Assembly: GCA_002402965.1 (NCBI GenBank)
Contig: DHGW01000086.1
Location: 1 to 14,157, forward strand
Length of the DNA: 14,157 bases
DNA from: Bacteroidales bacterium UBA4788
Lineage (GTDB): Bacteria; Bacteroidota; Bacteroidia; Bacteroidales; VadinHA17
Reading direction: 5' to 3'
How positions within the stretch are numbered: position 1 is the first letter of the stretch; each line of letters begins with the position of its first letter. Positions 1 to 5,690 of the stretch are shown here, piece after piece. A program made the translations under genes and the position numbers. The notes below the pieces were generated by a model, which did not search any database, was not told the DNA's origin, and saw only the letters and a list, made by a program, of their open reading frames with translations.

Positions 1-1
1 T

Positions 2-82
2 TATATCGGTATTTCCGGCTTGATATTAGGCGGGCTGGAGGATGTGCGTGATATCCTGAAAAGTCAGAAATTGGGGTTGTAG
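2..82 (+). CDS. Possible 3' end of an unidentified protein (partial)
   Basis: An open frame enters from the left edge and ends at a TAG stop at 80-82, giving 26 residues: a hydrophobic glycine-rich stretch (ISGLILGGL) and then a charged tail (EDVRDILKSQ). It would converge on the leftward SRPBCC gene and overlap its 3' end by 19 nt. The fragment is too short to assign to a family, and a chance open frame of this length is common. The sequence left of the window would settle it. Confidence 0.3.
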   Translation, partial: YIGISGLILGGLEDVRDILKSQKLGL

Positions 83-450
83 AACCGCCTTATGGCGCCC
101 ATGTAATATTCATTCCAACCGACGGCGATGTTCTGGTAATCCTCTATCGGAATGTTTGTGTGTTCAACTGTCACAGCAGTGTTTCCCCCGTTGCCGGTGA
201 TTGTGATGGTCACGATCGATTCAAGTTCCCGGTCGCCGAAGTACCACTCCTGCACAACCTTCCTGTCAGGAACCAGGTCAATGATCTTCCCGCAGATATC
301 TCCGTCCCACATATTGAATTCCTCTCCTGTCTTTGAAGGCATAATGGCCGGGTAGCCTGACCAGAGTTCAATGGTGTATGGGTTTGTCAGCGCGGCATAG
401 ATATCAGATGGCTCGGCGTTGATGTTAAAAGTCTTCTTAAAATTCCGCAT
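64..450 (-). CDS. SRPBCC / AHSA1-like START-domain protein
   Basis: This 128-aa protein spans one SRPBCC (Bet v1-like) domain of the AHSA1 type. It opens with the characteristic first strand and helix (FKKTFNINAEPSDIYAALTN), followed by the W of 'IELWSG', a central 'GEEFNMWDGDICGKIIDLVPDRKVVQEW' type sheet region (about residues 42-69), a TVTVEHTNIP-like strand (about 92-101) and a final helix with a W (GWNEYYMGAIRRF). These proteins bind small hydrophobic ligands or act as co-chaperones; the ligand cannot be read from the sequence. It starts 41 nt after the trxB stop, with no TAnnTTTG box between them, so co-transcription with trxB is likely. It is short but complete for this family. No signal peptide is seen, so it is expected in the cytoplasm. 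Confidence 0.87.
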   Translation of the reverse strand: MRNFKKTFNINAEPSDIYAALTNPYTIELWSGYPAIMPSKTGEEFNMWDGDICGKIIDLVPDRKVVQEWYFGDRELESIVTITITGNGGNTAVTVEHTNIPIEDYQNIAVGWNEYYMGAIRRFYNPNF

Positions 451-491
451 ATTCAGCGTGTGTTTTCCCCATTTATATAATCAAGTGTTCC

Positions 492-1487
492 CTATCCCTG
501 TTCCGTAAGATACCTCTCGGCATCAATTGCCGCCTTGCAGCCGCTCCCCGCAGCCGTGACCGCCTGTCTGTAGATAGAGTCTGCGACATCCCCTGCGGCA
601 AATACCCCCGGCACCCGTGTGCGGGTTGAACCCGGCTCGGTATTGATGTACCCGGTCTCATCCGTATCTATCCATGGCTTGAAGACCTCCGAGTTGGGCG
701 TATGCCCGATGGCCAGGAAAAAGCCGTCAATGCTGATATTGAACTTCTCTTCTTCGGGTGTGCCCTTTCCACGGACGACAATCGCCCCCTCCACACCCTG
801 TATACCGAAGAGATCCTCCACCTGGCATTTCCAGAGTATCTCTATATTGGGAGTGTTCATCACCCTGTGCTGCATCGGTTTGCTGGCCCGGAGCACATCG
901 CGCCTGAGGATCAGGTATACCTTTCTGCAGAGGCCGGCAAGGTAAGATGCCTCTTCGCATGCCGTATCACCGCCACCAACAACAGCCACATCCTTGCCAC
1001 GGTAGAAGAAACCGTCACAGGTTGCACATGCCGAGACTCCCATCCCCGCGTATTTCGTCTCGGCCGGTATGCCAAGGTATTTCGCTGTGGCACCCGTCGC
1101 AATTATTATGACATCTGCCTCTATCGCAATGCTGTTGTCAAATGTGACCTTCAGCGGCTTGCCCGAAAAGTCTGATGCTGTGGCTATTCCGAAGCGGATA
1201 TCCGTACCGAATCTCTCGGCCTGCTTACGCATATCCTCCATCATCTCCGGCCCGGTTACTCCGTCAGGGTACCCCGGGAAGTTCTCAACCTCGGTGGTGG
1301 TGGTCAGCTGTCCCCCCTGCTGCAGCCCGGTGTAGAGCACAGGCTTGAGGTTGGCGCGGGCAGCATAGATTGCCGCTGTGTAACCGGCTGGTCCTGACCC
1401 GACTATAAGACATTTTACTCTTTCTGTCACGTCGGCAGTCTGCTTCTTCTCCTCACTGCCGGTCTCGAGCGGTTTAAATAACTGCAT
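492..1487 (-). CDS. trxB: Thioredoxin reductase (NADPH, FAD)
   Basis: A cytoplasmic flavoenzyme of 331 aa that uses NADPH to reduce thioredoxin. The FAD Rossmann motif GSGPAGYTAAIYAAR begins at residue 30. The redox-active pair is in CATC (Cys154 and Cys157). The NADPH domain has GGGDTACEEA (171-180), and RRDVLRASK (195-203) keeps the arginines that bind the NADPH phosphate, although the usual preceding His is Leu. The C-terminal FAD motif is FAAGDVAD (296-303). Compared with the E. coli enzyme there are about 18 extra N-terminal residues. A GTG at Val20 would give the usual length, but a promoter box at 1509-1516 puts the likely transcript start about 20 nt before the ATG, so I keep the ATG. 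It is followed at 41 nt by the SRPBCC gene. Confidence 0.97.
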   Translation of the reverse strand: MQLFKPLETGSEEKKQTADVTERVKCLIVGSGPAGYTAAIYAARANLKPVLYTGLQQGGQLTTTTEVENFPGYPDGVTGPEMMEDMRKQAERFGTDIRFGIATASDFSGKPLKVTFDNSIAIEADVIIIATGATAKYLGIPAETKYAGMGVSACATCDGFFYRGKDVAVVGGGDTACEEASYLAGLCRKVYLILRRDVLRASKPMQHRVMNTPNIEILWKCQVEDLFGIQGVEGAIVVRGKGTPEEEKFNISIDGFFLAIGHTPNSEVFKPWIDTDETGYINTEPGSTRTRVPGVFAAGDVADSIYRQAVTAAGSGCKAAIDAERYLTEQG

Positions 1488-1508
1488 GTCGTTTTTTTCT
1501 TAAGACGA

Positions 1509-1516
1509 CAAAAATA
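1509..1516 (-). promoter_or_regulatory. Bacteroidota -7 promoter box for trxB
   Basis: On the minus strand this reads TATTTTTG, an exact fit to TAnnTTTG. It lies 21 nt before the trxB ATG. No clear TTTG -33 element is seen at 19-21 nt spacing, only a T-rich stretch. The box lies in the 50-nt gap downstream of the DUF6599 stop codon, so trxB can be transcribed separately from the DUF362/DUF6599 pair. Confidence 0.5.
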
Positions 1517-1537
1517 GTAAATAATTAAACCTCTCCT

Positions 1538-2350
1538 TTAAAAAGTTATGATGATATGCCTGGGGGAGATTACTGAAACAGTGGAATCACAACCTATTGT
1601 AATGGTTTTCGGGCCGTTTATAAATTTACCGGTGCGAATGAAATGCTCGGCCGACTTTTCACTGTTAAAGAGCAGTGATGCAACGGTATCCTGACCGGTA
1701 CGTATCATAAGTGCACTGAATCCGTCAGCGTCGCCAAGCCTGTCCGAGAGTGAGGGGATGCCGTTGTAGATTCCAAGGGGTCCCCGGACCAGTACCGCTC
1801 CCCTCATAGTCTCCTTGTCAATGCCTTCAGCATAGAATTCAGACGGGTCAAACGAAGGTTCGGTGATATTTTCGATCATCAGTGCAGCCAGCGCGGCCGA
1901 TCTCTTCTGGTCAGCCTCCGAGCCGGTGTCATTGATGATACTGATGTAATAGGGCCCCTTGCAGAACTGAAGCTGGTAGGCTGACCTGCAGAAATGCTCC
2001 GTCAGTTGTTCACCTGTATTGCAGCGAAAGCGTGATACTGAAAAGATGCCAAAAGCCGCCTCGGGGTCCTTCATACGGTAGACCTCAATCTTGAGATCGT
2101 TTCCCTCCACTGTCATTTCTGTTACGATGAGGGTATCAAAGCCGTACTCCAGGTAGAGCTCCGCTCCCCCGTTGATGTACCCGTAGAGTGACGATTCCGT
2201 AAATGTCCGGTTATGTGCCGACTCCACCCCGCTCATGCCCGATAGGGCGCGGGGCACCAGGGTCGACTGGCCTCCGGCAGTTACAGTTATTATGATGCCT
2301 GCTATAAACGAAATTATCTTTCCTGATCGCATTATCCCTGAGTCATTCAT
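1538..2350 (-). CDS. DUF6599 family exported protein
   Basis: A 270-aa protein of unknown function. The hydrophobic N-terminus (about residues 11-27, IISFIAGIIITVTAGGQ) looks like a signal peptide; an in-frame Met at residue 7 (2332) would give a more standard leader. The mature part carries the family-typical segment YINGGAELYLEYGFDTL (about 58-74), followed by EVYRMKDPEAAFGIFSVSR (about 89-107), which I recognise as DUF6599. No catalytic motif is apparent. It starts 3 nt after the DUF362 stop, so the two genes are almost certainly translated from one mRNA, and both are predicted to be exported. The family name comes from memory of its motifs and was not searched; the function is unknown. 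Confidence 0.88.
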   Translation of the reverse strand: MNDSGIMRSGKIISFIAGIIITVTAGGQSTLVPRALSGMSGVESAHNRTFTESSLYGYINGGAELYLEYGFDTLIVTEMTVEGNDLKIEVYRMKDPEAAFGIFSVSRFRCNTGEQLTEHFCRSAYQLQFCKGPYYISIINDTGSEADQKRSAALAALMIENITEPSFDPSEFYAEGIDKETMRGAVLVRGPLGIYNGIPSLSDRLGDADGFSALMIRTGQDTVASLLFNSEKSAEHFIRTGKFINGPKTITIGCDSTVSVISPRHIIITF

Positions 2351-2353
2351 TGT

Positions 2354-3526
2354 CTATCCCAGTACCACCTCTTTCAGGTCTATTTTATTCCTGTCGGCCA
2401 CACCCAGTGCGAGGCGATCAGCCTGGAGCATGAATTCCAGCGCCGTTGGCGACCCCTCTTTCTGCAGTCCTTCCGCAATCCTCTTTGCAAGAACTATTTC
2501 ATAACCTATCCTGTCAACCGCTACCGGGTCGCTGCCCGTAATGATCGTATTATAATCGCAGAAGAACTGGGGGTTGGCACCCGGACCGCCGTTGAAGCAG
2601 CCCTTGATCCCGTCGACAATATTCAGCACCACCTTGTCGCGGACGGGTGAGAAGGCGCACACCTGGGCGCAGGTCTCGTTCCACAGCTTGGCGTGCAGCC
2701 TGCCGGTGTTGGAAATAGCACCGAAGGCAAGGTTTTTCAGTGCCAGGGTCACAGTCATACCGGCATTCTTCAATATCGGGATGTTGATGATCTTGTCAAG
2801 ATCCTGCGTTACGATCTTTGTAAAATAGGAATACTTGCCCCCGTTGACCATGTAGGGCATTGTGTACTCGTCATACTCCCCCTCCACGTCTGCCCAGAAG
2901 TACCAGTCGCGGTCAATCATGTGCTCACCGTACAGTTTGCCGTCCTTGCCGTAATAGAGACCGTCCTTGTCCATCTGTTCTGTTCCGACGATGCGGATGC
3001 CCGGGTAGTTCTCCGCAGTGAATCCCACGTCTGTCAGTTCGAATTCGCGGCGGTCCCATATTGTCAGTTGTGATCTCTTTATCCCGCTCTCTTCAAGCTG
3101 AGCGATCACTGCTTTTACAACTTCATGACTGGTGCTCAGGCTCTTGCCTGCTACAGGATTGACCTTGAGGCCGATCCTGTCGCACGGGGACACGAATTTC
3201 CGCCAGGCCTTTTTCAGCCGTTTTTCGCCTGTCAGTTCCAGCATAGAGCGGGCGACCATGTCATATACCTCCTGTTCCATGATGGCATTGTCTTTTACTG
3301 AAGCGGTGTTTTTAACCACAGCGACGCGGCCCGGGTAGAGGCCTGGCATAGCGTTCGGGCCTCTTGGTGTCTTTGCCGCGTCGGCGATATTGGTATCAGG
3401 TTTGGTCTGCTGTACTGGCTGGCTGGCTGATGCTGTGCCCATGGCCTGGGCTACGGGTGCAGCTGCAGCGGCAGCTGCTCCGGCGCCAGCAAGGCGGAGG
3501 AAGTTACGACGGTTGACGTGGTTCAT
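2354..3526 (-). CDS. Tat-exported DUF362 domain protein
   Basis: A 390-aa protein with a clear twin-arginine leader: NRRNFLRLAG (residues 5-14), an alanine-rich hydrophobic stretch and a likely cleavage after AQA near residue 28. The body is a DUF362 domain. Recognisable parts are 'DRIGLKVNPVAGKSLSTSHE' (about 115-134), 'LDKIINIPILKNAGMT' and 'ALKNLAFGAISNTGR' in the middle, and 'VLNIVDGIKGCFNGGPG' with 'IITGSDPVAVDRIGYE' towards the C-terminus. Tat export suggests folding, possibly with a cofactor, before transport. I see no CxxCxxCxxxC ferredoxin motif, although some DUF362 proteins carry one. It is the first gene of a two-gene unit with DUF6599. Its activity is unknown. Confidence 0.92.
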   Translation of the reverse strand: MNHVNRRNFLRLAGAGAAAAAAAPVAQAMGTASASQPVQQTKPDTNIADAAKTPRGPNAMPGLYPGRVAVVKNTASVKDNAIMEQEVYDMVARSMLELTGEKRLKKAWRKFVSPCDRIGLKVNPVAGKSLSTSHEVVKAVIAQLEESGIKRSQLTIWDRREFELTDVGFTAENYPGIRIVGTEQMDKDGLYYGKDGKLYGEHMIDRDWYFWADVEGEYDEYTMPYMVNGGKYSYFTKIVTQDLDKIINIPILKNAGMTVTLALKNLAFGAISNTGRLHAKLWNETCAQVCAFSPVRDKVVLNIVDGIKGCFNGGPGANPQFFCDYNTIITGSDPVAVDRIGYEIVLAKRIAEGLQKEGSPTALEFMLQADRLALGVADRNKIDLKEVVLG

Positions 3527-3566
3527 AGTTAGTCTCTGATTAAGGATAACGCATTTTTATGCTAAA

Positions 3567-3574
3567 CAAATATA
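3567..3574 (-). promoter_or_regulatory. Bacteroidota -7 promoter box for the DUF362-DUF6599 unit
   Basis: The minus strand reads TATATTTG, an exact TAnnTTTG match, 40 nt before the DUF362 ATG. No convincing -33 TTTG is seen. The predicted leader contains a small 4-bp inverted repeat (GCAT-TTTT-ATGC on the plus strand, 3551-3562). Confidence 0.45.
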
Positions 3575-3635
3575 TTGATTTACACAACCTGTTATTATTT
3601 CCGTTTATATGCCGCGTAGCACGTCACAGCTTTTT

Positions 3636-3666
3636 TTTGGAAAACCGGAATAGTTAATTAATTTTG
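3636..3666 (+). promoter_or_regulatory. Consensus Bacteroidota promoter for tRNA-Pro
   Basis: A TTTG -33 element at 3636-3639 is separated by exactly 19 nt from TAATTTTG (TAnnTTTG) at 3659-3666. This matches the known Bacteroides -33/-7 architecture. Transcription would start around 3671-3674, about 10 nt before the mature tRNA 5' end. Confidence 0.8.
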
Positions 3667-3681
3667 CACCGCTTAAAAGCA

Positions 3682-3756
3682 CGGGATGTAGCTCAGCCCG
3701 GTTAGAGTACTTGTCTGGGGGGCAAGGGGCCCCGGGTTCAAATCCCGGCATCCCGA
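3682..3756 (+). tRNA. tRNA-Pro, anticodon GGG
   Basis: A full 75-nt cloverleaf can be drawn. The acceptor stem is CGGGATG (3682-3688) with CATCCCG (3749-3755) and discriminator A3756. The D stem is GCTC/GAGT with a GG-containing loop. The anticodon stem is CTTGT/GCAAG around the 7-nt loop CTGGGGG, placing anticodon GGG at 3717-3719. The T arm is CCGGG-TTCAAAT-CCCGG (3732-3748). It reads CCC and CCU proline codons. CCA is not encoded (CTG follows), so it must be added after transcription. It has its own promoter upstream and a strong terminator 8 nt downstream. Confidence 0.97.
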
Positions 3757-3764
3757 CTGAGCAG

Positions 3765-3801
3765 AAAAAACCACCCGCCAAATTCTGGCGGGTGGTTTTT
3801 T
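3765..3801 (+). terminator. Rho-independent terminator of tRNA-Pro
   Basis: A perfect 16-bp stem, AAAAAACCACCCGCCA (3765-3780) with TGGCGGGTGGTTTTTT (3786-3801), around a 5-nt loop. The GC-rich core ends in a T6 tract on the plus strand, and the matching A6 tract would let it work in both directions. It begins 8 nt after the tRNA. Confidence 0.93.
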
Positions 3802-3855
3802 ATTTTTCGGAGCGACGAGAAAGCTCGCTTTTGAGGAGATCGGAAAAATAAAAAA
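3796..3855. repeat. 13-bp perfect inverted repeat linking two terminator hairpins
   Basis: TTTTTTATTTTTC (3796-3808) is exactly complementary to GAAAAATAAAAAA (3843-3855). The left arm reuses the T6 tract of the tRNA terminator and the right arm reuses the A6 tract of the next hairpin, so this stem cannot form together with either neighbour. The 34-nt interior can form a smaller hairpin (AGCGA with TCGCT). Confidence 0.75.
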
Positions 3856-3893
3856 CAGTCTCATCCGCCTTCTGACGGATGAGGCGGTTTTTT
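3850..3893 (+). terminator. Second intrinsic-terminator-like hairpin
   Basis: AAAAAAC (3850-3856) pairs with GTTTTTT (3887-3893), and inside it CTCATCCG (3860-3867) pairs with CGGATGAG (3876-3883), separated by a 3x3 internal loop. An alternative 6-bp stem (3865-3870 with 3882-3887) also ends directly in T6. It has the same A6-stem-T6 build as the tRNA terminator but an unrelated core. No gene lies between the two, so it is either a back-up terminator or the end of an unannotated short RNA. Confidence 0.7.
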
Positions 3894-4095
3894 CTGCTCT
3901 TGTCTCCCCCAGACCCGGGAACGAGCAGCAATCTCGGAATCACCTGCCGCAGTGATAAATCTGACGACTTTAATGAGCCGGAATGAACAATGCCGAAAAT
4001 GCGCCGCTGACATAAAACCTCCCCCATTCAGACAGCCTCAATAATCGCAGTATTTATAATGCAGGCACAAGCCTGCTTTTAACCAGAGTTTTGTC
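3894..4095. other. Intergenic stretch between the tRNA terminators and the small lipoprotein
   Basis: I find no convincing gene here; including the hairpins, the gene-free stretch is 3757-4108. It holds a stem CTGCTC (3894-3899)/GAGCAG (3923-3928) with an inner GTCT/AGAC pair, and a perfect 6-bp hairpin GCAGGC-ACAA-GCCTGC (4061-4076) followed by four T. The latter resembles a weak terminator placed just before the lipoprotein promoter. Leftward open frames across this stretch run antisense to structured RNA and look spurious. Confidence 0.5.
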
Positions 4096-4103
4096 TAAAT
4101 TTG
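4096..4103 (+). promoter_or_regulatory. -7 promoter box almost touching the lipoprotein start codon
   Basis: TAAATTTG is an exact TAnnTTTG match that ends 5 nt before the ATG at 4109. Transcription would begin at or next to the start codon, so the mRNA would be leaderless or nearly so. No good -33 TTTG is seen at the right spacing. The short hairpin at 4061-4076 sits just upstream. Confidence 0.5.
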
Positions 4104-4108
4104 CAATA

Positions 4109-4291
4109 ATGAAAAAGCTGATTTTAGTCGCCCTGGCAATACTCCTTCTCGCTTCCTGCAACCAGGCCGTCTGCCCGGCATACAGTGATTCTGCCAATGA
4201 TATGAAGAATACCCTGTTTCAGAAAGGCAGCGTCAGAGCCGACGGTATCAACAGGGTATACCGCGACAGCTACCAGAAAAAACTGAGATGA
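4109..4291 (+). CDS. Small lipoprotein, 60 aa
   Basis: The signal peptide MKKLILVALAILLLAS is followed by the lipobox cysteine (Cys17), giving a mature lipoprotein of about 44 residues that starts CNQAVCPAYSD. The CPAY motif shortly after the lipidated cysteine is something I associate with small Bacteroidota lipoproteins, but I cannot name a family. The rest is polar and ends in a basic tail (SYQKKLR). I chose the ATG at 4109 over an upstream TTG at 4091 because it gives a normal Lys-Lys leader and because the promoter box at 4096-4103 overlaps any earlier start. It stands alone between the tRNA and a leftward cluster. Function unknown. Confidence 0.78.
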   Translation: MKKLILVALAILLLASCNQAVCPAYSDSANDMKNTLFQKGSVRADGINRVYRDSYQKKLR

Positions 4292-4356
4292 CCAGCCGGG
4301 ACACTCGTTGCATCAGATGACTTATTGACCGGGGAATAACTCCTGTCAGCACACCG

Positions 4357-4412
4357 GCTGCCCAGGCAATTCCCTGCATTTGAAGCCCTGCTGCCCAGGT
4401 CACTCCATGCAT
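4357..4412. repeat. Two imperfect direct repeats, period 33 bp
   Basis: GCTGCCCAGG begins both copies, 4357-4379 and 4390-4412, which match at 19 of 23 positions. The repeat lies between the convergent ends of the small lipoprotein and the 132-aa lipoprotein. The 33-bp period is a multiple of three; a leftward open frame here would encode two 11-aa units with a shared WAAG. Confidence 0.6.
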
Positions 4413-4438
4413 CCGCGGACTGGAAACACTTACTGGCA

Positions 4439-4837
4439 TCAGTACCAGCTCTGAACGAGCACCTTCCTGTCGTTCTGGTATTCGCAGACCCTGTAAAAGA
4501 CCTCATTGTCATTCTCGATCTGGTACATCCAGTATCCGAATACGCCCGGAGTGACATACTTCCTGCGGAGATAAAGCCTGTCCCCGTCACGGAAATCGCA
4601 CTCCTTGCTGTAAGCCGATATCTTGCCAAAGGTTGTGTCTTGTGATGTCTTGATCCATATCAGGTGTGGATCACCCAGCCTGGCAGGCGCAGTGTGCCTG
4701 AAGTCTTCATAGTCGCCTATGTACATCCTGGTGACATACAACTTATCCTCCTCCGGCTCAGTAGCAGTCTTGTTTACAGTACTGCAAGAGGCAAGAACGA
4801 TTAATAACGCCGGAATCAGGAGCCTTTTTAATTTCAT
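4439..4837 (-). CDS. Lipoprotein of unknown function, 132 aa
   Basis: The lipoprotein signal is clear: MKLKRLLIPALLIVLAS followed by Cys18. The mature domain of about 115 residues is rich in Tyr, Arg and Asp and alternates short strand-like segments (KLYVTRMYIGDYEDF, TTFGKISAYSKECDFRDGDR, VFYRVCEYQNDRKVLVQSWY), suggesting a small beta-rich fold. Two further cysteines are present (residues about 80 and 118), which could form a disulfide in the periplasm. I do not recognise the family. No promoter box lies directly upstream, so it may be the last gene of the unit starting at the 5609-5640 promoter. The 59-nt upstream gap contains a G7 run (minus strand) and a GGCGC/GCGCC stem (4866-4885). Confidence 0.85.
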   Translation of the reverse strand: MKLKRLLIPALLIVLASCSTVNKTATEPEEDKLYVTRMYIGDYEDFRHTAPARLGDPHLIWIKTSQDTTFGKISAYSKECDFRDGDRLYLRRKYVTPGVFGYWMYQIENDNEVFYRVCEYQNDRKVLVQSWY

Positions 4838-4896
4838 GATCTTTTGTGTTTGATTGATCCTGTGAGGCGCCCGTGAAAGAGCGCCCCCCCAATTTG

Positions 4897-5031
4897 TTAT
4901 GCCGAATAAAAAATGTACTTGTAGTCGTACCCATGTTCATTCAACCACCAACGCAATGCCTTGGCAATTTTTCTTCGCCTCAGGAGCACCTTCCCGGTTG
5001 CATCCGATGAGATTTGATAATAGATCCTCAT
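4897..5031 (-). CDS. Possible small basic protein, 44 aa
   Basis: An ATG at 5031 opens a 44-codon frame ending in TAA. It starts MRIYYQISSD and continues with a basic segment (KVLLRRRKIAKALRWW), ending in an aromatic tail (YDYKYIFYSA). The composition is unusually rich in Arg, Lys, Tyr and Trp. The ATG is preceded by an A-rich stretch (aaaaaagacaaacaa) like those before many Bacteroidota genes. It lies 56 nt after the 165-aa gene and 59 nt before the lipoprotein, in the same orientation. I do not know the family. An open frame this short could arise by chance, so conservation must decide. Confidence 0.4.
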   Translation of the reverse strand: MRIYYQISSDATGKVLLRRRKIAKALRWWLNEHGYDYKYIFYSA

Positions 5032-5087
5032 TTGTTTGTCTTTTTTGAATTGATTATGCCTTTATGAATATGTTACAGTTCACTTTC

Positions 5088-5585
5088 TCATACCTTAGCC
5101 ACGAGGCTGCATCTCATCTTCCTGCTGTGAAAATAGGTTAGTCCGTTCATCTCCTTCATATCTATCACCTCAAGGCCGCTACCCTCAAGCAGTGCCGAGA
5201 CGCGGTCCCTGCTCAGCAACTGGCACCTGCCGGAGCTGTGACCGGCCAGTCCGGCCCACAAACCGGTGTGGCCGTCCGAAGGCTCATCCCCCGCGGAGAC
5301 GAGGCCTCCCTGCGCAAAGCAGCCCACGAAAGTTGTTTCGGGGGGAAGCAGACGCACCAGGGAGCTGACAAACATCTCGAGATGCTTTATAAGGTCCAGC
5401 CTCCGGAGATTGATAAGCATCCTGGCATCCCTCAGGTCACAACGACCCCAGTTTGCTCCTTCGTGAGACGACAGAATGATCATTCCGGATTCCTTTGTCA
5501 GACCGGCACTCCACAGGTACCTGAAGAAACTGAATCCGCAGATCACCATCATTCTAAAAATCCTGAAAACCCGCTTTTCTCTCAT
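5088..5585 (-). CDS. Conserved-looking protein with weak methyltransferase-like C-terminus
   Basis: With the ATG at 5585 the product is 165 aa, starting MREKRVFRIFRMMVICGFSF. A hydrophobic patch follows (VICGFSFFRYLWSAGL), then 'GMIILSSHEG', 'LRRLDLIKHLEMFVSSLVRLLPP', 'FVGCF', and a tail, LSRDRVSALLEGSGLEVIDM followed by KEMNGLTYF. The tail resembles the 'V..LLE..GF.V.DM' end of class I SAM methyltransferases, but no glycine-rich SAM-binding loop is visible, so I do not call it an enzyme. ATGs at 5606 and 5654 are also in frame. The promoter box at 5609-5616 lies only 2 nt before 5606 and inside the longest version, which favours 5585. It may head a unit with the 44-aa frame and the lipoprotein. 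Confidence 0.7.
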   Translation of the reverse strand: MREKRVFRIFRMMVICGFSFFRYLWSAGLTKESGMIILSSHEGANWGRCDLRDARMLINLRRLDLIKHLEMFVSSLVRLLPPETTFVGCFAQGGLVSAGDEPSDGHTGLWAGLAGHSSGRCQLLSRDRVSALLEGSGLEVIDMKEMNGLTYFHSRKMRCSLVAKV

Positions 5586-5608
5586 TACCGTAGGTTTGCT
5601 TTTCATGT

Positions 5609-5640
5609 CAAAATTACAGACACATATAAATATAAGCAAA
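5609..5640 (-). promoter_or_regulatory. Consensus Bacteroidota promoter for the 165-aa gene
   Basis: On the minus strand a TTTG (5640-5637) is followed after exactly 20 nt by TAATTTTG (5616-5609), a full -33/-7 match. The predicted start of transcription is about 5602-5606, which rules out the longest reading frame and favours the ATG at 5585. Confidence 0.75.
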
Positions 5641-5690
5641 TAGCAAAGCCTCATTTAATGGACATTTGAGACTATTATAAAATGTTTATC

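Noticed and set aside
702..1175. Rightward 157-aa open frame
   Set aside because: Antisense shadow of trxB, which has all its catalytic motifs on the minus strand.
3673..3864. Leftward 63-aa open frame containing CRDLNPGPLAPQTSTLTGLSYIP
   Set aside because: It is antisense to the tRNA-Pro and its terminator. This peptide pattern is a well-known false translation of the tRNA T arm and anticodon region, not a protein.
3800..4027. Leftward 75-aa open frame
   Set aside because: It crosses the terminator hairpins and intergenic sequence, has no domain or promoter, and begins opposite unstructured intergenic DNA.
4270..4629. Leftward 119-aa open frame, and a rightward open frame of about 100 codons at 4340-4642
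   Set aside because: Both overlap the 132-aa lipoprotein in other frames. The first has low-complexity Ser/Arg/Thr composition; the second has no ATG near its start and no promoter.
5238..5669. Rightward 143-aa open frame
   Set aside because: It is antisense to the 165-aa gene and runs through that gene's consensus promoter; no domain is visible.
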